From: Papaver somniferum
Lineage: Eukaryota; Streptophyta; Magnoliopsida; Ranunculales; Papaveraceae
Direction: 5' to 3'
DNA length: 64,000 nucleotides
Assembly: GCF_003573695.1 (NCBI RefSeq)
Contig: NC_039367.1
Location: forward strand, 155,941,085 to 156,005,084
This document shows positions 1 through 13,080 of this stretch, piece by piece; the first letter of the stretch is position 1, and every line of letters starts with the position of its first letter. The notes beneath the pieces are model-generated. The model searched no databases and had not been told where the DNA came from. It was given only the letters and a program-made list of their open reading frames with translations. The position numbers and the translations under genes were made by a program.

Positions 1-11
1 CGTCTATTAGG

Positions 12-1087
12 ATGCAAATCTGCACGTTTACACAACAGGAGGGAGAATCTTTGTATAGGTATTTGGAAAGGTTCAATGATTTATTAGTCCAATGTCCTCA
101 TCATGGTTTAGAAAAGGTTAGGTTAGTTCAGATCCTTTATGAGGGTTTAGATTATCCCACCACAACTACAGTAGAGTCCATGTGTACAGGTGGGTTTGAA
201 AACCAAACAGTTGATGATGCGATGACATATTTGCATGAAATCGCCGAAAAGACCCAACAGTGGGAAAGCAATAGGGTACCCCAGAAAACAATTCTTCTAG
301 GCAGAGGAAACGTTAATAGGGTAGAAGGAAGCTTTGAATCAGATGCCAAAATTGCTGCTATAGCGAAAAGGTTAGAAGCTTTAGAAGTGGGTCACACTAG
401 TGGTAGATTGGAGCCTTTTTGGGAAGGCCAGAATAATGAAGAGCAAGCCAATGCTCTCTATAATAACATGAGGTATGATAACCGTCAGAAGTTTGACCCA
501 TATTCATAAACCTATAATCCTGGTTGGAGAAACCATCCGAACCTTTCATGGTCTAAGGGACAGAGTCAAGGTCAGTTTAGTAATTTTAATGCTTCCCAGG
601 TTTTGGTTACACTAAGAATTCATCAGGCCCAGAAAACAGAACGACTAGCTTAGAGGAATCTATTAAGATGTTAGCAAAAACTCAGGATATGTTAGCACAG
701 AGCAAAATTAGTTATCAACAGGAAACCAAGCAGAACTTTCAAACTAATGCTCAGATCCTTGCTAAGCTAGAACTTCAAGTCGGCCAAATAGCTAAGACCT
801 TAAGTGAGAGAGATAACGGAAGGCTCCCTAGTCAGACTACCCCCAACCCTAGAGGAGTTCATGAAGTAGGTGAAAAACCATCGAATCAATTGAATGCTAT
901 TAGAACCCTTAGGAGTGGTAGAGTAGTAGACAATCAGGTAACCATGCCCGATAGTGAACATACTGTAGTTCACCCCTCAGTATCTCATCCCTCAGGACCA
1001 CTAACTGAGGGGACTGATAAAATTTCCGATGATGCCAATTCGGTTCCTGAGGGGTCTGATTCTGTGCCTAGAGCCCCATTTCCCTAG
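12..1087 (+). pseudogene. gypsy gag polyprotein (broken)
   Basis: Remnant of the capsid/nucleocapsid region that would form the particle around element RNA. The first part (12-509) matches the plant retrotransposon gag domain (YRYLERFNDLLVQCPHHGL). It ends at TAA 507-509, but the same frame continues sensibly beyond it (TYNPGWRNHPNLSW), so this is a point nonsense. A frameshift follows between about 600 and 668. The next block (668-1087) has a glutamine-rich helical stretch and the segment QLNAIRTLRSGR typical of the gag end in this lineage, closed by TAG 1085-1087; the same frame again runs on into pol. The true gag start is before the window. Confidence 0.85.
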
Positions 1088-1129
1088 CTATTAGCATCAA
1101 CAAAGAAGGAATCGAACTTTAATGACATA

Positions 1130-2835
1130 TTGGAGGTTTTTAAGCAAGTTACCATAAACCTTCCTTTATTAGATGCAATTAGGCAAATTCCTGCTTATGC
1201 AAAGTTCCTTAAGGATATGTGTACGCGAAAGCGAAAACTTAGCGTCCATAAGAAAGCCTTTTTGGCTAGTCATGTAAGTTCAATCATTCAGAACACTACC
1301 ACTCCAAAGTACAAAGACCCAGGTTCCCCAACCATTGCTTGTACAATAGGTAAACACCGGGTAAAAAAAGATTTACTTGACTTAGGAGCCAGTGTGAACT
1401 TACTGCCGTACCATGTGTACTTACAGCTAGGACTTGGTGCAATGAAACCTACTCAGATAACACTGCAGTTAGTTGATAGGTCTGTCAAAATTCCTCGAGG
1501 TGTTATCGAGGATGTTCTTATTGAGGTCGACAAGTTTATTTATCCAGTGGATTTCGTGGTCCTAGATACCCAACCTGTCCCTGACCCAGAGAACCAGATA
1601 CCTGTGATTTTAGGTCGCCCATTCTTAGCTACTTCTAATGTGATCATAAACTGTCGAAATGGTGTGATGAATTTATGCTTTGGTAATATGACTATCGAAA
1701 TGAACATTTTTAATGTCAGTAAGCTACCTTATGAGCTAGATGACACATGTGTTGAAGAGGTGAATATGATAGAATCCTTAGTTCAGGAGTCATTACCAAA
1801 CATTTTGTCTGAAGACCCATTAGAGAGTTGTCTATCCCATTTTGGTTTAGATTTTGACGATGATAGTACCATTGAACAAGTGAATGCTCTATTAGATTCT
1901 ACCCCTGTGTTAGACACTGATATATGGAAAGCTAGGTTCGAACCATTACCAGCTTCTGAGACTACCTCAGTTCCTTCCTTAGAAGAGCCCCCTAAGTTGG
2001 ACCTCAAACCACTACCAGATAACCTGAAGTATGTGTTCTTAGGCCCATATGAGACTTTACCTGTGATTATTGCTGCCGACTTGGATAGTGATCAGGAAAG
2101 TAGGCTAGTAAAAGTACTTCAAGATAATAAGGAAGCTTTAGGGTGGTCTATAACAGACATTAAGGGTATTAGTCCTACCGTTTGTATGCATCAGATTCAT
2201 TTAGAGGAAGACTCCAAACCGTCTAGGGAGATGCAACGTCGACTAAACCCTAACATGAAAGAAGTAGTTCGAAAAGAGGTGCTTAAGTTGTTAGATGCGG
2301 GTATTATCTACCCAATTTCAGACAGTAAGTGGGTCAGCCCCGTTCAGGTTGTTCCCAAGAAATCAGGTATCATTGTAGTCCAGAATGAGGATAATGAGTT
2401 AATCCCAACCCGAGTGACCACGGGATGGCATGTATGTATAGACTATAGGAAATTGAACAAGGTCACAAGGAAGGATCACTTTCCCCTTCCTTTTATCGAC
2501 CAACTTCTAGAGAGATTAGATGGATATAGTTTATATTGCTTTCTAGATGGCTTTTTCAAATATAATAAGATCGTTATTCCCCAGAAGACCAAGAGAAAAC
2601 CACTTTTACCTGTACTTTTGGTACATTCGCGTATATATGCATGCCTTTCGAGCTGTGTAATGCCCCTACAACTTTTCAGCGTTGTATGATGAGCATATTT
2701 TCTGATATGGTAGAACGGTTTTTAGAGGTCTTTATGGATGATTTTTCAGTGTTTGGTTCATCTTTTGATGAGTGCTTGCATCATTTGACATTAGTGTTGA
2801 CTAGGTGTAAGGAAAAGAATTTAGTGCTTAATTAG
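1130..2835 (+). pseudogene. gypsy pol: aspartic protease and reverse transcriptase (broken)
   Basis: Protease region: the active-site motif DLGASVNLLPYHVY lies near 1379-1420 (usual D-[ST]-G-A is here DLGA), with the distal ILGRPFLAT motif near 1610. Reverse transcriptase follows, with DAGIIYPISDSKWVSPVQVVPKKSG, then CIDYRKLN, and the polymerase core FMDDF at 2731-2745. The frame changes near 2580: the sense reading moves from one frame to another just after the YCFLDGFFKYN block, so 1130-2580 and 2581-2835 are in different frames. TAG at 2833-2835 replaces a residue where relatives usually have Trp, before EKCHFMV, and the frame continues. No functional enzyme can be made. Confidence 0.88.
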
Positions 2836-2850
2836 GAAAAATGCCATTTC

Positions 2851-4896
2851 ATGGTTAAATCAGGAATTGTTTTAGGGAACATCATTTCTTCAAAGGGTAT
2901 AGAGGTAGACAAATCCAAAGTTGACCTTATTAAGACTTTACAGGTCCCAAAAACCGTAAAAGACATTAGGTCATTCCTAGGGCATGCAGGTTCTTACCGT
3001 CGATTCATTAAGAATTTTAGCTTGATTTCTAGACCTCTTTGCAGTTTTCTTGCAAAAGATGTTAAGTTTGTCTTTGATGATGCTTGTTTAGAGGCTTTTG
3101 AGAAGCTTAAAAATTTACTCACTACCGCTCCCATAGTCCAGGCACCCAACTGGAACCCACCCTTTGAGATTATGTGTGATGCTTCAGATTATGCTATAGG
3201 CGTGGTATCAGGTCAACGAGTAGACAAATTACTTCATGTGATTTACTATGCTAGAAAAACTCTAAATGATGCCCAATTGAACTACACAACTACCGAGAAG
3301 GAACTGCTAGCCATCGTGTTTGCCTTGGATAAGTTTAGATCCTACCTATTGGGTTCTAAGATCGTAATCTATACCGATCATGATACTTTGAAATACCTTT
3401 TGTCCAAGAAGGACAGCAAACCTAGATTGATTAGGTGGATCCTATTATTACAAGAATTTTCTCCAGACATTAGAGACAAAAAGGGTGCTGAAAATGTAGT
3501 AGCAGACCACTTATCCAGGTTAGTTGTTAGTTCCCCTAGTGATGCCCTTCCTATAAGGGATAGCTTTCCTGACGAACAATTGTTCTTTGTTTCCCAATCA
3601 CCTTGGTATGCAAATATAGTGAATTATCTTGTTACTGGCCGTACCCCTCAACATTGGGGTAAACAAGATCGTTCTAGGTTTTTAGCCGAGGTTAAACATT
3701 TCTTTTGGGACGATCCTTATTTGTTTAAGTATTGTCCCGACCAGATTATTAGGAGATGTGTACCTGAGAGTGACCAGTCCAGTATTGTCTCCTTTTGTCA
3801 TGAACATGCTTGTGGGGATCATTTTAGTGCTAAGAAGACTGCTGCTAAGATATTGCAGTGTGGATTTTACTGGCCTTCACTGTTTAAAGACTCCCATAGT
3901 CACTGTGTTTCTTGTGATCGTTGCCAGAGGTTAGGAACCATTTCCCGTAGAAATATGATGCCTTTGAACCCTATTTTAGTGATTGAGGTCTTTGATGTGT
4001 AGGGCATTGATTTTATGGGTCAATTTCCTAATTCTTTAGGTTATTTTTACATACTTGTCGTTGTAGACTATGTGTCTAAGTGGGTTGAGGCGGTTCCGTG
4101 TAAAACAAATGACCATAGGGTCGTAATTAAGTTTTTGAAAGAGAATATACTTACACGTTTTGGTACACCGCGAGCTATAATTAGTGATGGGGGTTCACAC
4201 TTTTGTAATAGACTGTTTGCTCTATTAATGAAACAATATGGTATTACCCAAAAACTAGCTACCCCGTATCACCCACAGACTAGTGGTCAGGTAGAGGTTT
4301 CCAATAGGGAAATTAAGCGTATTTTAGAGAAAACGGTTAATCCTAATAGGAAAGATTGGTCGTCGAGGCTTACTGATGCCTTATGGGCTTACCGTAACGC
4401 GTTTAAGACACCCATTGGAATGTCACCCTACCGTTTAGTATTTGGCAAGGCATGTCACTTGCCTGTTGAGTTAGAGCATAGAGCCTATTGGGCTATTAAG
4501 CAGTTAAAATTTTCACTTGACAAGGCAGGAGCTCACAGAAAGCTCCAGCTCAATGAATTGGACGAGATTCGTAGAGATGCATACGATAGTGCTGAGGAGT
4601 ATAAGAACAAAATGAAACTTGTGCATGATAAGAATATTTAACGGAAGTCATTTTCTCCAGGTCAAAAAGTTCTTCTATATGACACTCGTTTGCATCTATT
4701 CCCCGGGAAATTGCGCTCTCGGTGGACCGGTCCTTTTGTAGTCCGTACTGTTTTTCCTCATGGCGCTACTGAGATTGAGACATCAGATGGTACTAGTTAT
4801 TCAAAGGTTAACGGTCAGAGATTGAAGCCCTTTTTAGAGACTTTTCCTACAGGTGATGTTGAGGAGGTCCCTCTGGAGGATCCCGTTTACCCTTGA
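2851..4896 (+). pseudogene. gypsy pol: RT thumb, RNase H and integrase (broken)
   Basis: Continues pol. RNase H signatures include [12 protein letters not shown] near 3174, [20 protein letters not shown] and [17 protein letters not shown]. The integrase zinc-binding HHCC finger lies around 3800-3935 (HEHACGDHF ... CVSCDRCQ). TAG at 4000-4002 sits where WGIDFMG is expected, so it looks like TGG changed to TAG; the frame resumes at 4003. The integrase core keeps SDGGSHFCN and the later acidic region. TAA at 4639-4641 interrupts [13 protein letters not shown]; the C-terminal domain runs to 4896 ([16 protein letters not shown]). Order and motifs are those of Ty3/gypsy integrase; the lesions show decay. 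Confidence 0.88.
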
Positions 4897-6138
4897 TTGA
4901 CCATCGAGGCGATTTGTATGTTGTATAATATTTTTGTCAGTTTTTGGTTTCACTTCACCCAGGTACTATCTTTCCGAACTCTCTCTTTACTATTTCCTCA
5001 TGTTACTTATATTTTTGGTACTGTTCTTTCATTTGAAACATTGAGGACAGTGTTAGATTTAAGTTTGGGGGTGGGGTAGAAACTTTTTGTTTTAAATAAA
5101 CTCCAGAGCCTAGAAATTTATGCATATTAAGGATAACACTAACCAACCTAAGTGGATGGAAGCATTTTGGTTGTAGGAGTTGAGGAACCAATCTGATTAG
5201 ATAGAAACATCTAGAAGAGTCTATTCATAAAAGCACAGAGCTCAGGTGTTAGAAATAACATGATAGTTTCACCATATCTCGTTGAGTCCTTTTCACTTCT
5301 ATTTTTATTTTATTTTGTTTTTAAACTATGTTACTCTAAGTGATTAGGTGGGGCTCACGATTCAAGTTGTTACCAATGCTAGGGTGAATTAGAGTGATTG
5401 AGATACCATGAAAGGAAAAAAAAAAGTTGAAAAAGAAAAAGAGAAAAAAAAAAAGAGAAGAAAAAAAAAATTGAGACCAGACCATTTGACCAAAAGGAAT
5501 AAATTCAATAAAGTCGACCACTGGTACCCTTGTATATGCCAGTTGTGTTGACCTAGAGTTAGGTTATCGACCACTGGTTCCCTTGTATATGCCAGTGTGT
5601 TGATATTAGTCAGACTAGTATCTCAATCCATTAGGATAGGTTCATTTTGGCGGAGGCCTTCAGACAGATATGAGAAACACCGTTCACTTAGTAAACATCA
5701 AAACCATTTATGTTTTTCTCTATTTACATCTTCTTGATTTATCCATGTGATTAGTTTTGACTCCGGATATTAATGTCCATAGTGCGACTATCTGAGTAGA
5801 GCTCTGTCACTTTATATGAATTTTTGTATGCTTGAGTGCAAACTCGTGTACAACAATTGGAATTTCGCATCAGGGTACTTCCTCCTGTAGTCAATAAGTA
5901 TGCCAACCAAGGAGATTCTTTAGTGCTTTCCAAGGTTCTGCGTAGATATCTAGGGTCTGGAGTATAAAGGTTTTGTAGGTATACCTCTGGTAAGCCCTCC
6001 CGAGACTATAACTCAGCCACTAGGGCCACCTAGGGGATTAAAGGCTTATTTCATACGCTAAATGCAATCGACGATGCCTGCGTCAGTGAGTTAGGATTTT
6101 TTGCTCGAGGACTGGCAAATAATAGGTTTGGGGGTATT
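4897..6138 (+). other. 3' non-coding region of the gypsy element, with polypurine tract
   Basis: No coding signal. It contains an A/G-rich tract at about 5408-5474 and ends in the primer-like polypurine stretch TTTGGGGGTA (6127-6136), directly before the LTR start TGTTAG. The A/G tract gives spurious long frames on the opposite strand. Confidence 0.65.
5512..5612 (+). repeat. Two-copy tandem repeat, about 56 bp
   Basis: TCGACCACTGGTACCCTTG at about 5514 returns as TCGACCACTGGTTCCCTTG at about 5570, each followed by TATATGCCAGT and GTGTTGA. It is a direct repeat in the non-coding 3' part of the gypsy element. Confidence 0.8.
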
Positions 6139-7830
6139 TGTTAGACTTTATTTTGTGTCTTATTTGTCTCGGTTCTATATATTGATAGTGCTCATTTTTG
6201 TACTTATTATGGTGTTTTATGTGTGTGTAGGTATTTTTGTCCAATAAACATTTTTGGAAAAATCGGCTCGAAAAGTTGCGCGGGGAACCCCGGAGGACAG
6301 TTGCTAAACGGACCCCAGAATTGGCTAAGGAGCACCCAGGCTATGTATAGCCCAAATTTATCCTCAGCACCCACATTTGTCCACAGCACCCAAGTCACCT
6401 ACTATCGGCACCCCCTACTCTGGATACGGGGCAACCAGCTTCTTCCCCAAAATTCAAATTCATTTTGGCGGGAATATTTGGCAGAAGTGAACAGATTTAG
6501 GGTTTGGGATTAAAGCGAGTTTTAGAGAGATTCAATCGCTGATTTTCATGGGGCTGGACTTCCTAGAGCGTAACAGGCTTGGAATGTTCGTTTTGATCGA
6601 TCGAATTTGGCTAGATAAGCCGGAAAAAGGAAACAGAGGTGTGGAGTTTCACGGGTATCCTGATTCGGTAGTTGGAATAGATTTGGTCGGATTTTTCTCG
6701 CGTTATGGATTAGTATAACCATGTTTCGTCTAAACAGTGAATGTATGGCGGCCAGATTTGAGAAAGAAGGAGTTTTCATCGTGTTAGACCAAAACAGAGT
6801 CATGAAGAAATATTATCGGGATTTTAGAGTCCATGAAGATTTAGGAAAGAATTTAACGCCCAAGATTGAGTTAACAGGGTCATGCTGGAATATTGTAGAG
6901 GTGGGATTGACCCAGTTGACGCGTACAGAAGAGAAGAAATAGAAAAATCTGTGACTTGCCGTGAAAGAAGAATGAAGATAAAATCGAGTTGTTTAGGGTT
7001 TACTTGGGGGTTGTTGGCTATATATAGGTTGGTTGCAAGTCATAGAGGCGGACGAACAATTTGGGGTATTTTAGAGAACCAGAGGAGACAAAAATCACGA
7101 GTTGCAGGAAAGTTGTTCTGCTGGTGCTGCTAAAGAACACGAAGAACTCAACCCACGCCCAACTGTCGCAGAACACTGTCGTTTTTCTACAGCACTTCGC
7201 TTCTATCGTTACTGTAGCAACCTTATTCCTTCTGTTTCTCTTGTAATAGTCGATCTGCAACACATATAAACGTTGCGATTGAACTGTTTTACTCCCTTTG
7301 AGTCTCTTCACCTTTGAAAACACCTTTTGACGAATGGAAAAATATTTTGAGCCTGTTTTTGATACGAGGAGTTAAACCTCATTGCTGAGGCGATAGAGGA
7401 AGCTATTTTTCCAATAAAGAGTGGTATTTTCTATTTATCTTATTTATTACAATTATTTATATGATTATTTGCCTTGTTTGAGAATTGTTTTAATGATTTT
7501 TATTCAACAATTGTGATTTCCATTGATGGTATATGCTTGGACTTAGGTTTTTGATATCCCATGCTTTTGATTTACACTTGTTATTTTAAAAATCTACTTG
7601 TTACAACATCTTAGAATCAAATTAAACGAAAAAATTGAATAAATATAAATATTGGATTTAAATCACTTTGAACTTGGAAAATAGTGGAATCTTAGCCTCA
7701 GTGTTCTTTTAATATTGATAACAACATCATATTTGTTTGAGTTTTCTATTTTTGTTTTAGAATTTAAGTCTATATTTTATCCTTCGCAAGTCTGAGAATC
7801 GAACCACTTTTATCACTATCTACAATCACA
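6139..7830 (+). repeat. 3' LTR of the gypsy element
   Basis: Starts TGTTAGACTTTATTTTG immediately after the polypurine tract and probably ends near CTACAATCACA. About 1.7 kb, in the normal range for Athila/Tat LTRs. A TATATATA-type promoter motif lies near 7017-7024. The partner 5' LTR is outside the window, so the end cannot be confirmed by alignment here. Confidence 0.6.
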
Positions 7831-7839
7831 TCACTTGAG

Positions 7840-8254
7840 AGCTTATCTCTTGATGTTGAATTATACTTCCAGAAAGAGCAAGAATCTCTTGATAAGCTAA
7901 ACCAAGTCATGATGAATAATATTCATGTTGAGGCTGATCTTGATTTACTAATTAGTAAGAGCATTGCTCCTCCTCTGGGTAATTCATTTGGTTGTGAAAA
8001 ACTAAACGAATTACAAGAGGAGTTTAAATCTGAGTCTTCAGACTGCATCACCTCAAAGCATGAATCGATTCATTGCTCAATTGCTGATACTTCCTATCAA
8101 GATAGTAGTATTGTCTTATTTTTTTGAAGAAGCTATGACGTCTATTTTTATCCAAGGAGTTTCCCTTCGCGGTAGTAAAAACTATCTGCAAAAACTGTTT
8201 TTTATAAGTTGGATACAAGAAATCAGAAATACAAATCTTTTTGGGTTCTCTTGA
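7840..8254 (+). pseudogene. Unrecognised coding remnant next to the LTR
   Basis: An open stretch of about 95 codons (7840-8127) gives an acidic, leucine-rich helical protein (ELYFQKEQESLDKLNQV, then LNELQEEFKSESSD). Sense seems to continue after a one-base shift near 8118 (FFEEAMTSIFIQGVSLRG) to 8254. I do not recognise the family. It lies in the flank into which the gypsy element inserted and may be coding sequence of an older retroelement. Composition is more gene-like than the AT-rich flank. Confidence 0.3.
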
Positions 8255-10220
8255 AGTTCTTTGATAGACTTATAAAAACAGTTCCTTGGGTGTTTCTCAA
8301 CACTACAAGATGTAAGAGTTGCTGGAAAGAAACTCTCTCTTGGTGCCATGGTGAGAAAAACATTGTTCACCTCGACACAATTTGAATGTGTTGGAAGTGC
8401 ATCCTCACCAAGAAATGCCATGTTATGTATACGGTGAGGGAAGCACAAGAACTGGGGCACACATATTATGTTGGGTATGATTTTGAATGTTTCGTAACGT
8501 TGTAAAATTCGACCGGATTCCTCTAAAAAGATATGTCTCTAAACTTGAGCAAGTTTTATGATGATCTATGTACCTTGTGTATCTTTCATGTCTACCTAAC
8601 TTGATTTGTGTTTAAGGTTCTTAAATGTTTCGGTTTGAAAATAGTTGTTGGGGATGTTTTGGCCTTCATGGTACACTTCAGGTATGCATACCAGTTTGCA
8701 TACCAGTTTACAAATGAGTTTTTGTAATAAAATCCAGGGAAATTGATTTGCATACCAGTTTGCATACTGAAAATCCGTTTGCATACTTGCCTGTAGATGT
8801 CGATATTCGGTAAACCTGTTTTGGTCGTATTTTCTTCATCTGAACTCGTAATAACCTCATTCTTTTTGCATTGCCTTAATTTTTGAATTCTCTACAAAAT
8901 AGAAATGAGAATTCTTGAATTTGGATGAGTTAAGATTGTTCTTTATCCCGTCTCTTGTTTTTGAGTGTTTTGCTCCGTTTGTCGCACTTGTTCCACAATT
9001 CTCTTGGATTTGGGAACTTAGATTCTTGGAGTAATACTCTTATAATATCATTTGTATCTATTACAAGAATGTTGTTGGTGAATCACAAAGAAGGAAGTTC
9101 AAGAACGGACAGTAGTACGCATTGTTATGGGATTCTTGAATGTTCACAATTATCTTTTGTGAACTATGGTGCATGGTCATTATTGACTTTGTATGTTCTT
9201 CTTTGTTGAGAGAATATTTTTATATGCCTTTGGTAGATATTCTTAGTGTAAATACGTGCGAAAAAGATTGATTTTACCCTCTAAGGACAAATCATCTTAT
9301 ATATGCATTACGAGTTTGTCTCATTGTCTAGAAAACTTCTTATGAGAATTTATTCTTGTGTTTTTAAGAATGATAACTAGGGTTTGGAATAACCATTATT
9401 GTGAGTACACATAGCTATTGCCAACGTTTTCATCTTTAATTTGTTTAAATTCCAAGTTTTTTGGAAGATGATGTTTGCAATTTTAATCTTTATGATTTTA
9501 TATATTGCAAATTGTTATGGGATATGTTGTTTACGTCCGTGAACCTGTGATTGTCCCATACTTGTTTAAAAGTTATCTCTATTATGTCGGTATGAAAGTA
9601 TTGATAAAAGATAGAATGAACTTTTGACAAACAAAAGTTAAAGCCTTTTATGTCATTATTTTGATGGATGAAAGGATAAAACTTTTGTTTACAAGAGGAA
9701 GTCTATTGTATGTCATTGTACAAATAGTGATGTAAAATACGATGAATTCTTGTGTATTCCGCAGTATTTATCGATCTCCAATCCACACTTTTTGTGCATA
9801 TACTGTGAGGCTCGGTAAGTTCTCTTATGTCGAGCATGGACAATTGAATTGATCATTTTTGTGGTTGATTCAATTGAGATTTTTGGATTGAAATCCATGT
9901 TTTCATGTGATTTGGTTATGTCCAAAAAAATCCTTCTTTTCGTGTAAAAGCAAGGTCGCCTTTGTTGTTCTTTCGGGAATGACATATTATGGGGAAGAGT
10001 TCTTAATTGAACTTGTGCTTAATTGCCAAATCATTGTGGGGAGTATGGCTGTGGAATATTATAAGGGTTATCTTGAATCTTTATAAACTCCTTGATGAAT
10101 GCATTTAGCTTTGGCTTTATGATTGCATCTAAAAAAGTTGGTATGTTATTCTCTTTTGGTCATGAAGTATCTCTATGAAAATTTCATGAGGATCCCACTA
10201 GTTTTTGTACATTTGCCAAT
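8255..10220. other. Degraded repeat-derived DNA, no gene seen
   Basis: AT-rich, no convincing reading frame. At 8683-8790 the phrase GCATACCAGTTTGCATAC recurs; similar phrases (CCCGTTTGCATACTGG) recur in the LTR at about 11310-11510, so this block is probably related LTR sequence of an older copia element. Confidence 0.4.
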
Positions 10221-10661
10221 TTATATTGGCAAAAAGGGGGAGAATTAATATGTAGTTTCATAATACAAATACATATGGTTTACGGATCATTATGTAAGGG
10301 GGAGTGGTTTCCATGTTGAGATGAAGTATTGACTAAGGGGGAGTGATACATATCACCATAGTATTGTTGTCAAAGTTGTGATACAATTGAAATTTGATGT
10401 TGTATAATAATACTATGACACTGTATAACAATGATTAAGAGCATTTGTTTTCTCACTGGGATCGCTACGGATCTTCAACAACTATGATGCTGAGTTGAAC
10501 ACGTTTAGAATCATGGAGTACTTGGAAGTGACGAAGTTCTCGAGTCGTGTTGAAGATGTCAAGGAGACCAAGCATTTGGATGAGAAGTTACAAATTTTTA
10601 TTTATATTGTAATCCATATATATTGATAGTTTTTTCACTAAAATTGACAAAGGGGGGGATT
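10221..10661 (+). other. Copia 3' non-coding region with repeated polypurine tracts (Sirevirus-like)
   Basis: Four purine tracts lie in series: AAAAAGGGGGAG near 10230, TAAGGGGGAGTGG near 10296, TAAGGGGGAGTGA near 10335, and AAAGGGGGGG near 10649 directly before the LTR. Multiple polypurine-tract copies upstream of the 3' LTR are a known hallmark of Sireviruses (Ty1/copia). The coding part of that element is not recognisable upstream. Confidence 0.55.
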
Positions 10662-13080
10662 GTTAGAGAACTGCTCGGTCGAACCCGCATGCGTTGCTAT
10701 CTCAAGCATATTTGTCAATGTTAGTGATTAAAACTATAAGTCTTGATTTCAAGCCTATTTATAGATGTCTCGGACTAGGACATAGATTGTGTAGTTGAGC
10801 TTAGTTTCCACGACGTTCATCATTTGAAGACGAAGAACTACCAAGGGGAGCTTGTGAAACTTCATCGACAAAAGGTAGGTGGAGACTAAACTCATCTATC
10901 ACTTGGAAAGTCTATTTCTACTTTATCTCATATATTGAGACATAAGTCGTATCACGATATAGTTTTCTATATACACATTTGAGATTTGTAGCTGAGTTTA
11001 TCTCGCTTACATATTTCTCGAAATATGTGTTGGCAAGCTTTCGCTTCGACCAAGTTCATCTTATATCAAGTGAACATTGCCGAGTAACATCTTACATGGT
11101 TTTTGTGGTGCAATCATTTGGTTTTGCCTTGGAATGTTTCGTAATTGTTATTTCAATAACTTGAAAATTGCTTTGATGCTAATAGTGTGTGAAAACGGCT
11201 TTTGCCATCCTCTAAGAACTTCAATGATTGAAATAAGAGTTTAGAATACTTAACCATTATTGGACATGTCATGTTGTGCACTCTTGCACATATGTGATCC
11301 ATGTCCGGGAACCATGGTATGCGCACCCATTTGCGTACCTGTTGGTTTGAGAAATCCGGAAACCTAAGTATGTACACCCGTTTGCATACTGGCGTACAGG
11401 TTCATATCCGAGAATTTCTGTTGGGATTTGAAGTTCGCGTATCCGTTTGTGTACTGGCGTAATTCAATCTTAGTCCGGGTATTTCAAGTATGTGTACCCG
11501 TTTGCATACTTGAAGGTTAAACTTCTAAAATCGGTTTTAAACATGAACATAAACATTTATATAATAAGGAATGCAATCTTTGCAAACCATGGCTATGATG
11601 TTCATGATTGATTCGAGTGAATCAAACCGATTTTGCTTCAATTGTGTTCTTGTTTAGTTCTATGAGAATATATAGCAATTGAACAACTCTTTAACTAGTT
11701 TCATTTGAACTAGTTATGGTTAAGATGAATAAGGTTGATATGAGAGTAATCATATGGCTAACCTCGGTTAACTATTTGTGAACCAAAATGTTGTGCATGT
11801 TTAGGTACGGTTACATAAACCTAAATGAGGGTACATTTCATTTATGTGTAACAACGTAAGTTCGATCTAACAGTTGAAAGATATTAACTTGGTTGAATCA
11901 GGTTTTTCATCTAAAGGTGAATATTGAATGCTTTGTTACCAAGGTAACTTGGATTGCAAACCATGATTTGAAAACTATATAAAGGAGAACTCTAGCAACT
12001 GGGAAACCTAATCCCCACACCTCATGTTTGTTACTAGTTGCATAACTAGAGTCGATTCTCCTTTAACCTTAGGTTTCTATCGAGACCCTATAGGTTAACG
12101 ACTTCAAAGACTTCATTGGGATTGTGAAGCCAGACCCAACTATTTTCTTTGTAGTTGCGTGTTCTGATCTTTCCCGATTCTATCGTATTGAGTACAATTG
12201 AAATAATTGACTCAAGATTAATTTTCTGATAGGCAAGATAAAAGTAATCACAAACATCTTCGTCTCATCGTTTGTGATTTTACAATATCTTGTTTCGCCA
12301 GTTGATTAAGATTATTGTGAGGTGATTGATAATACTAGGCTGTTCTTCGGGAATATAAGTCTGGTTTATCAATTGGTTCTTGTTCACCTTGATTTATCAA
12401 AATACGGAAAAAAGAAACTCTTGGGTATTTCTGTGGGAGACAGATTTATTCAATCTACAGACTTTTTTGTATGAGACAGATTTGTTTATCAAGTTTTCGA
12501 CTTTGGGTCGTATCAACTCTTGGTTGTGGGTGGGATCAACTAAGGGAATAAAGTGCGCAGTATCCTGCTGGGATCAGAGACGTAAGGAACGCAACTGTAC
12601 CTTGAATCAGTGTGAGATTGATTAGGGATAAACTATAGTCCTGTCCGAAGTTAATTGGTAGTAGGCTAGAGTCTGTAGTGGCTTAATACAGTGTAGTGTT
12701 CAATCTGGACTAGGTCCAGGGGTTTTTCTGCATTTTCAGTTTCCGCATTATATTTTGTTATATAATTGAAATATCAAAGGTTGTGCGTTAAATCAATCAA
12801 TTAGAATATCCAACCTTTGGTTGTTGATTTACATTGATTGACACTTGAACATTGGTCTTTGGTACCGTTCAAGTAACTCCTTTTATATTCAATCGGGATC
12901 GCAGATTTCTATTTGCTGATTGCGGATTGAATTAAGAGTTAGAGATATTATGCTCTTTGATATACTTTACTTTAGATTGAGTATAACTGTCTAGTTGATT
13001 CTTTAGAAAGTATATTGGAGTAAGTCCTCACATATTTCCAAACGAATTGTTGGCTGTTGTTGTTATTCCCCCGTATTTTC
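10662..13080 (+). repeat. Copia (Sirevirus-like) 3' LTR
   Basis: Begins TGTTAGAGAACTGCTCGG right after the purine tract. Continues as non-coding sequence to about 13080, where copia integrase coding sequence starts abruptly. Its last part (about 12497-12990) is clearly homologous to 17334-17940. The exact right end is unresolved because no TG..CA partner or clean target duplication is visible. Confidence 0.5.

Larger units (their letters stand above)
1..7830 (+). mobile_element. Athila/Tat-type Ty3/gypsy retrotransposon, 5' end outside window
   Basis: A long LTR retrotransposon read left to right: gag remnants, protease, reverse transcriptase, RNase H and integrase in the gypsy order, then about 1.2 kb of non-coding 3' sequence, a polypurine tract and a 3' LTR. 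The 5' LTR, primer site and start of gag lie before position 1. The gag style and the long non-coding stretch between integrase and LTR point to the Athila/Tat lineage; no envelope-like frame is visible. Several stops and frameshifts show that it is dead. The right edge is placed where the LTR seems to end (CTACAATCACA around 7820-7830) and is uncertain by some tens of bases. Confidence 0.85.

Noticed and set aside
5336..5574. Two minus-strand frames rich in Phe and Ser
   Set aside because: Products of the A/G-rich tract of the gypsy 3' non-coding region.
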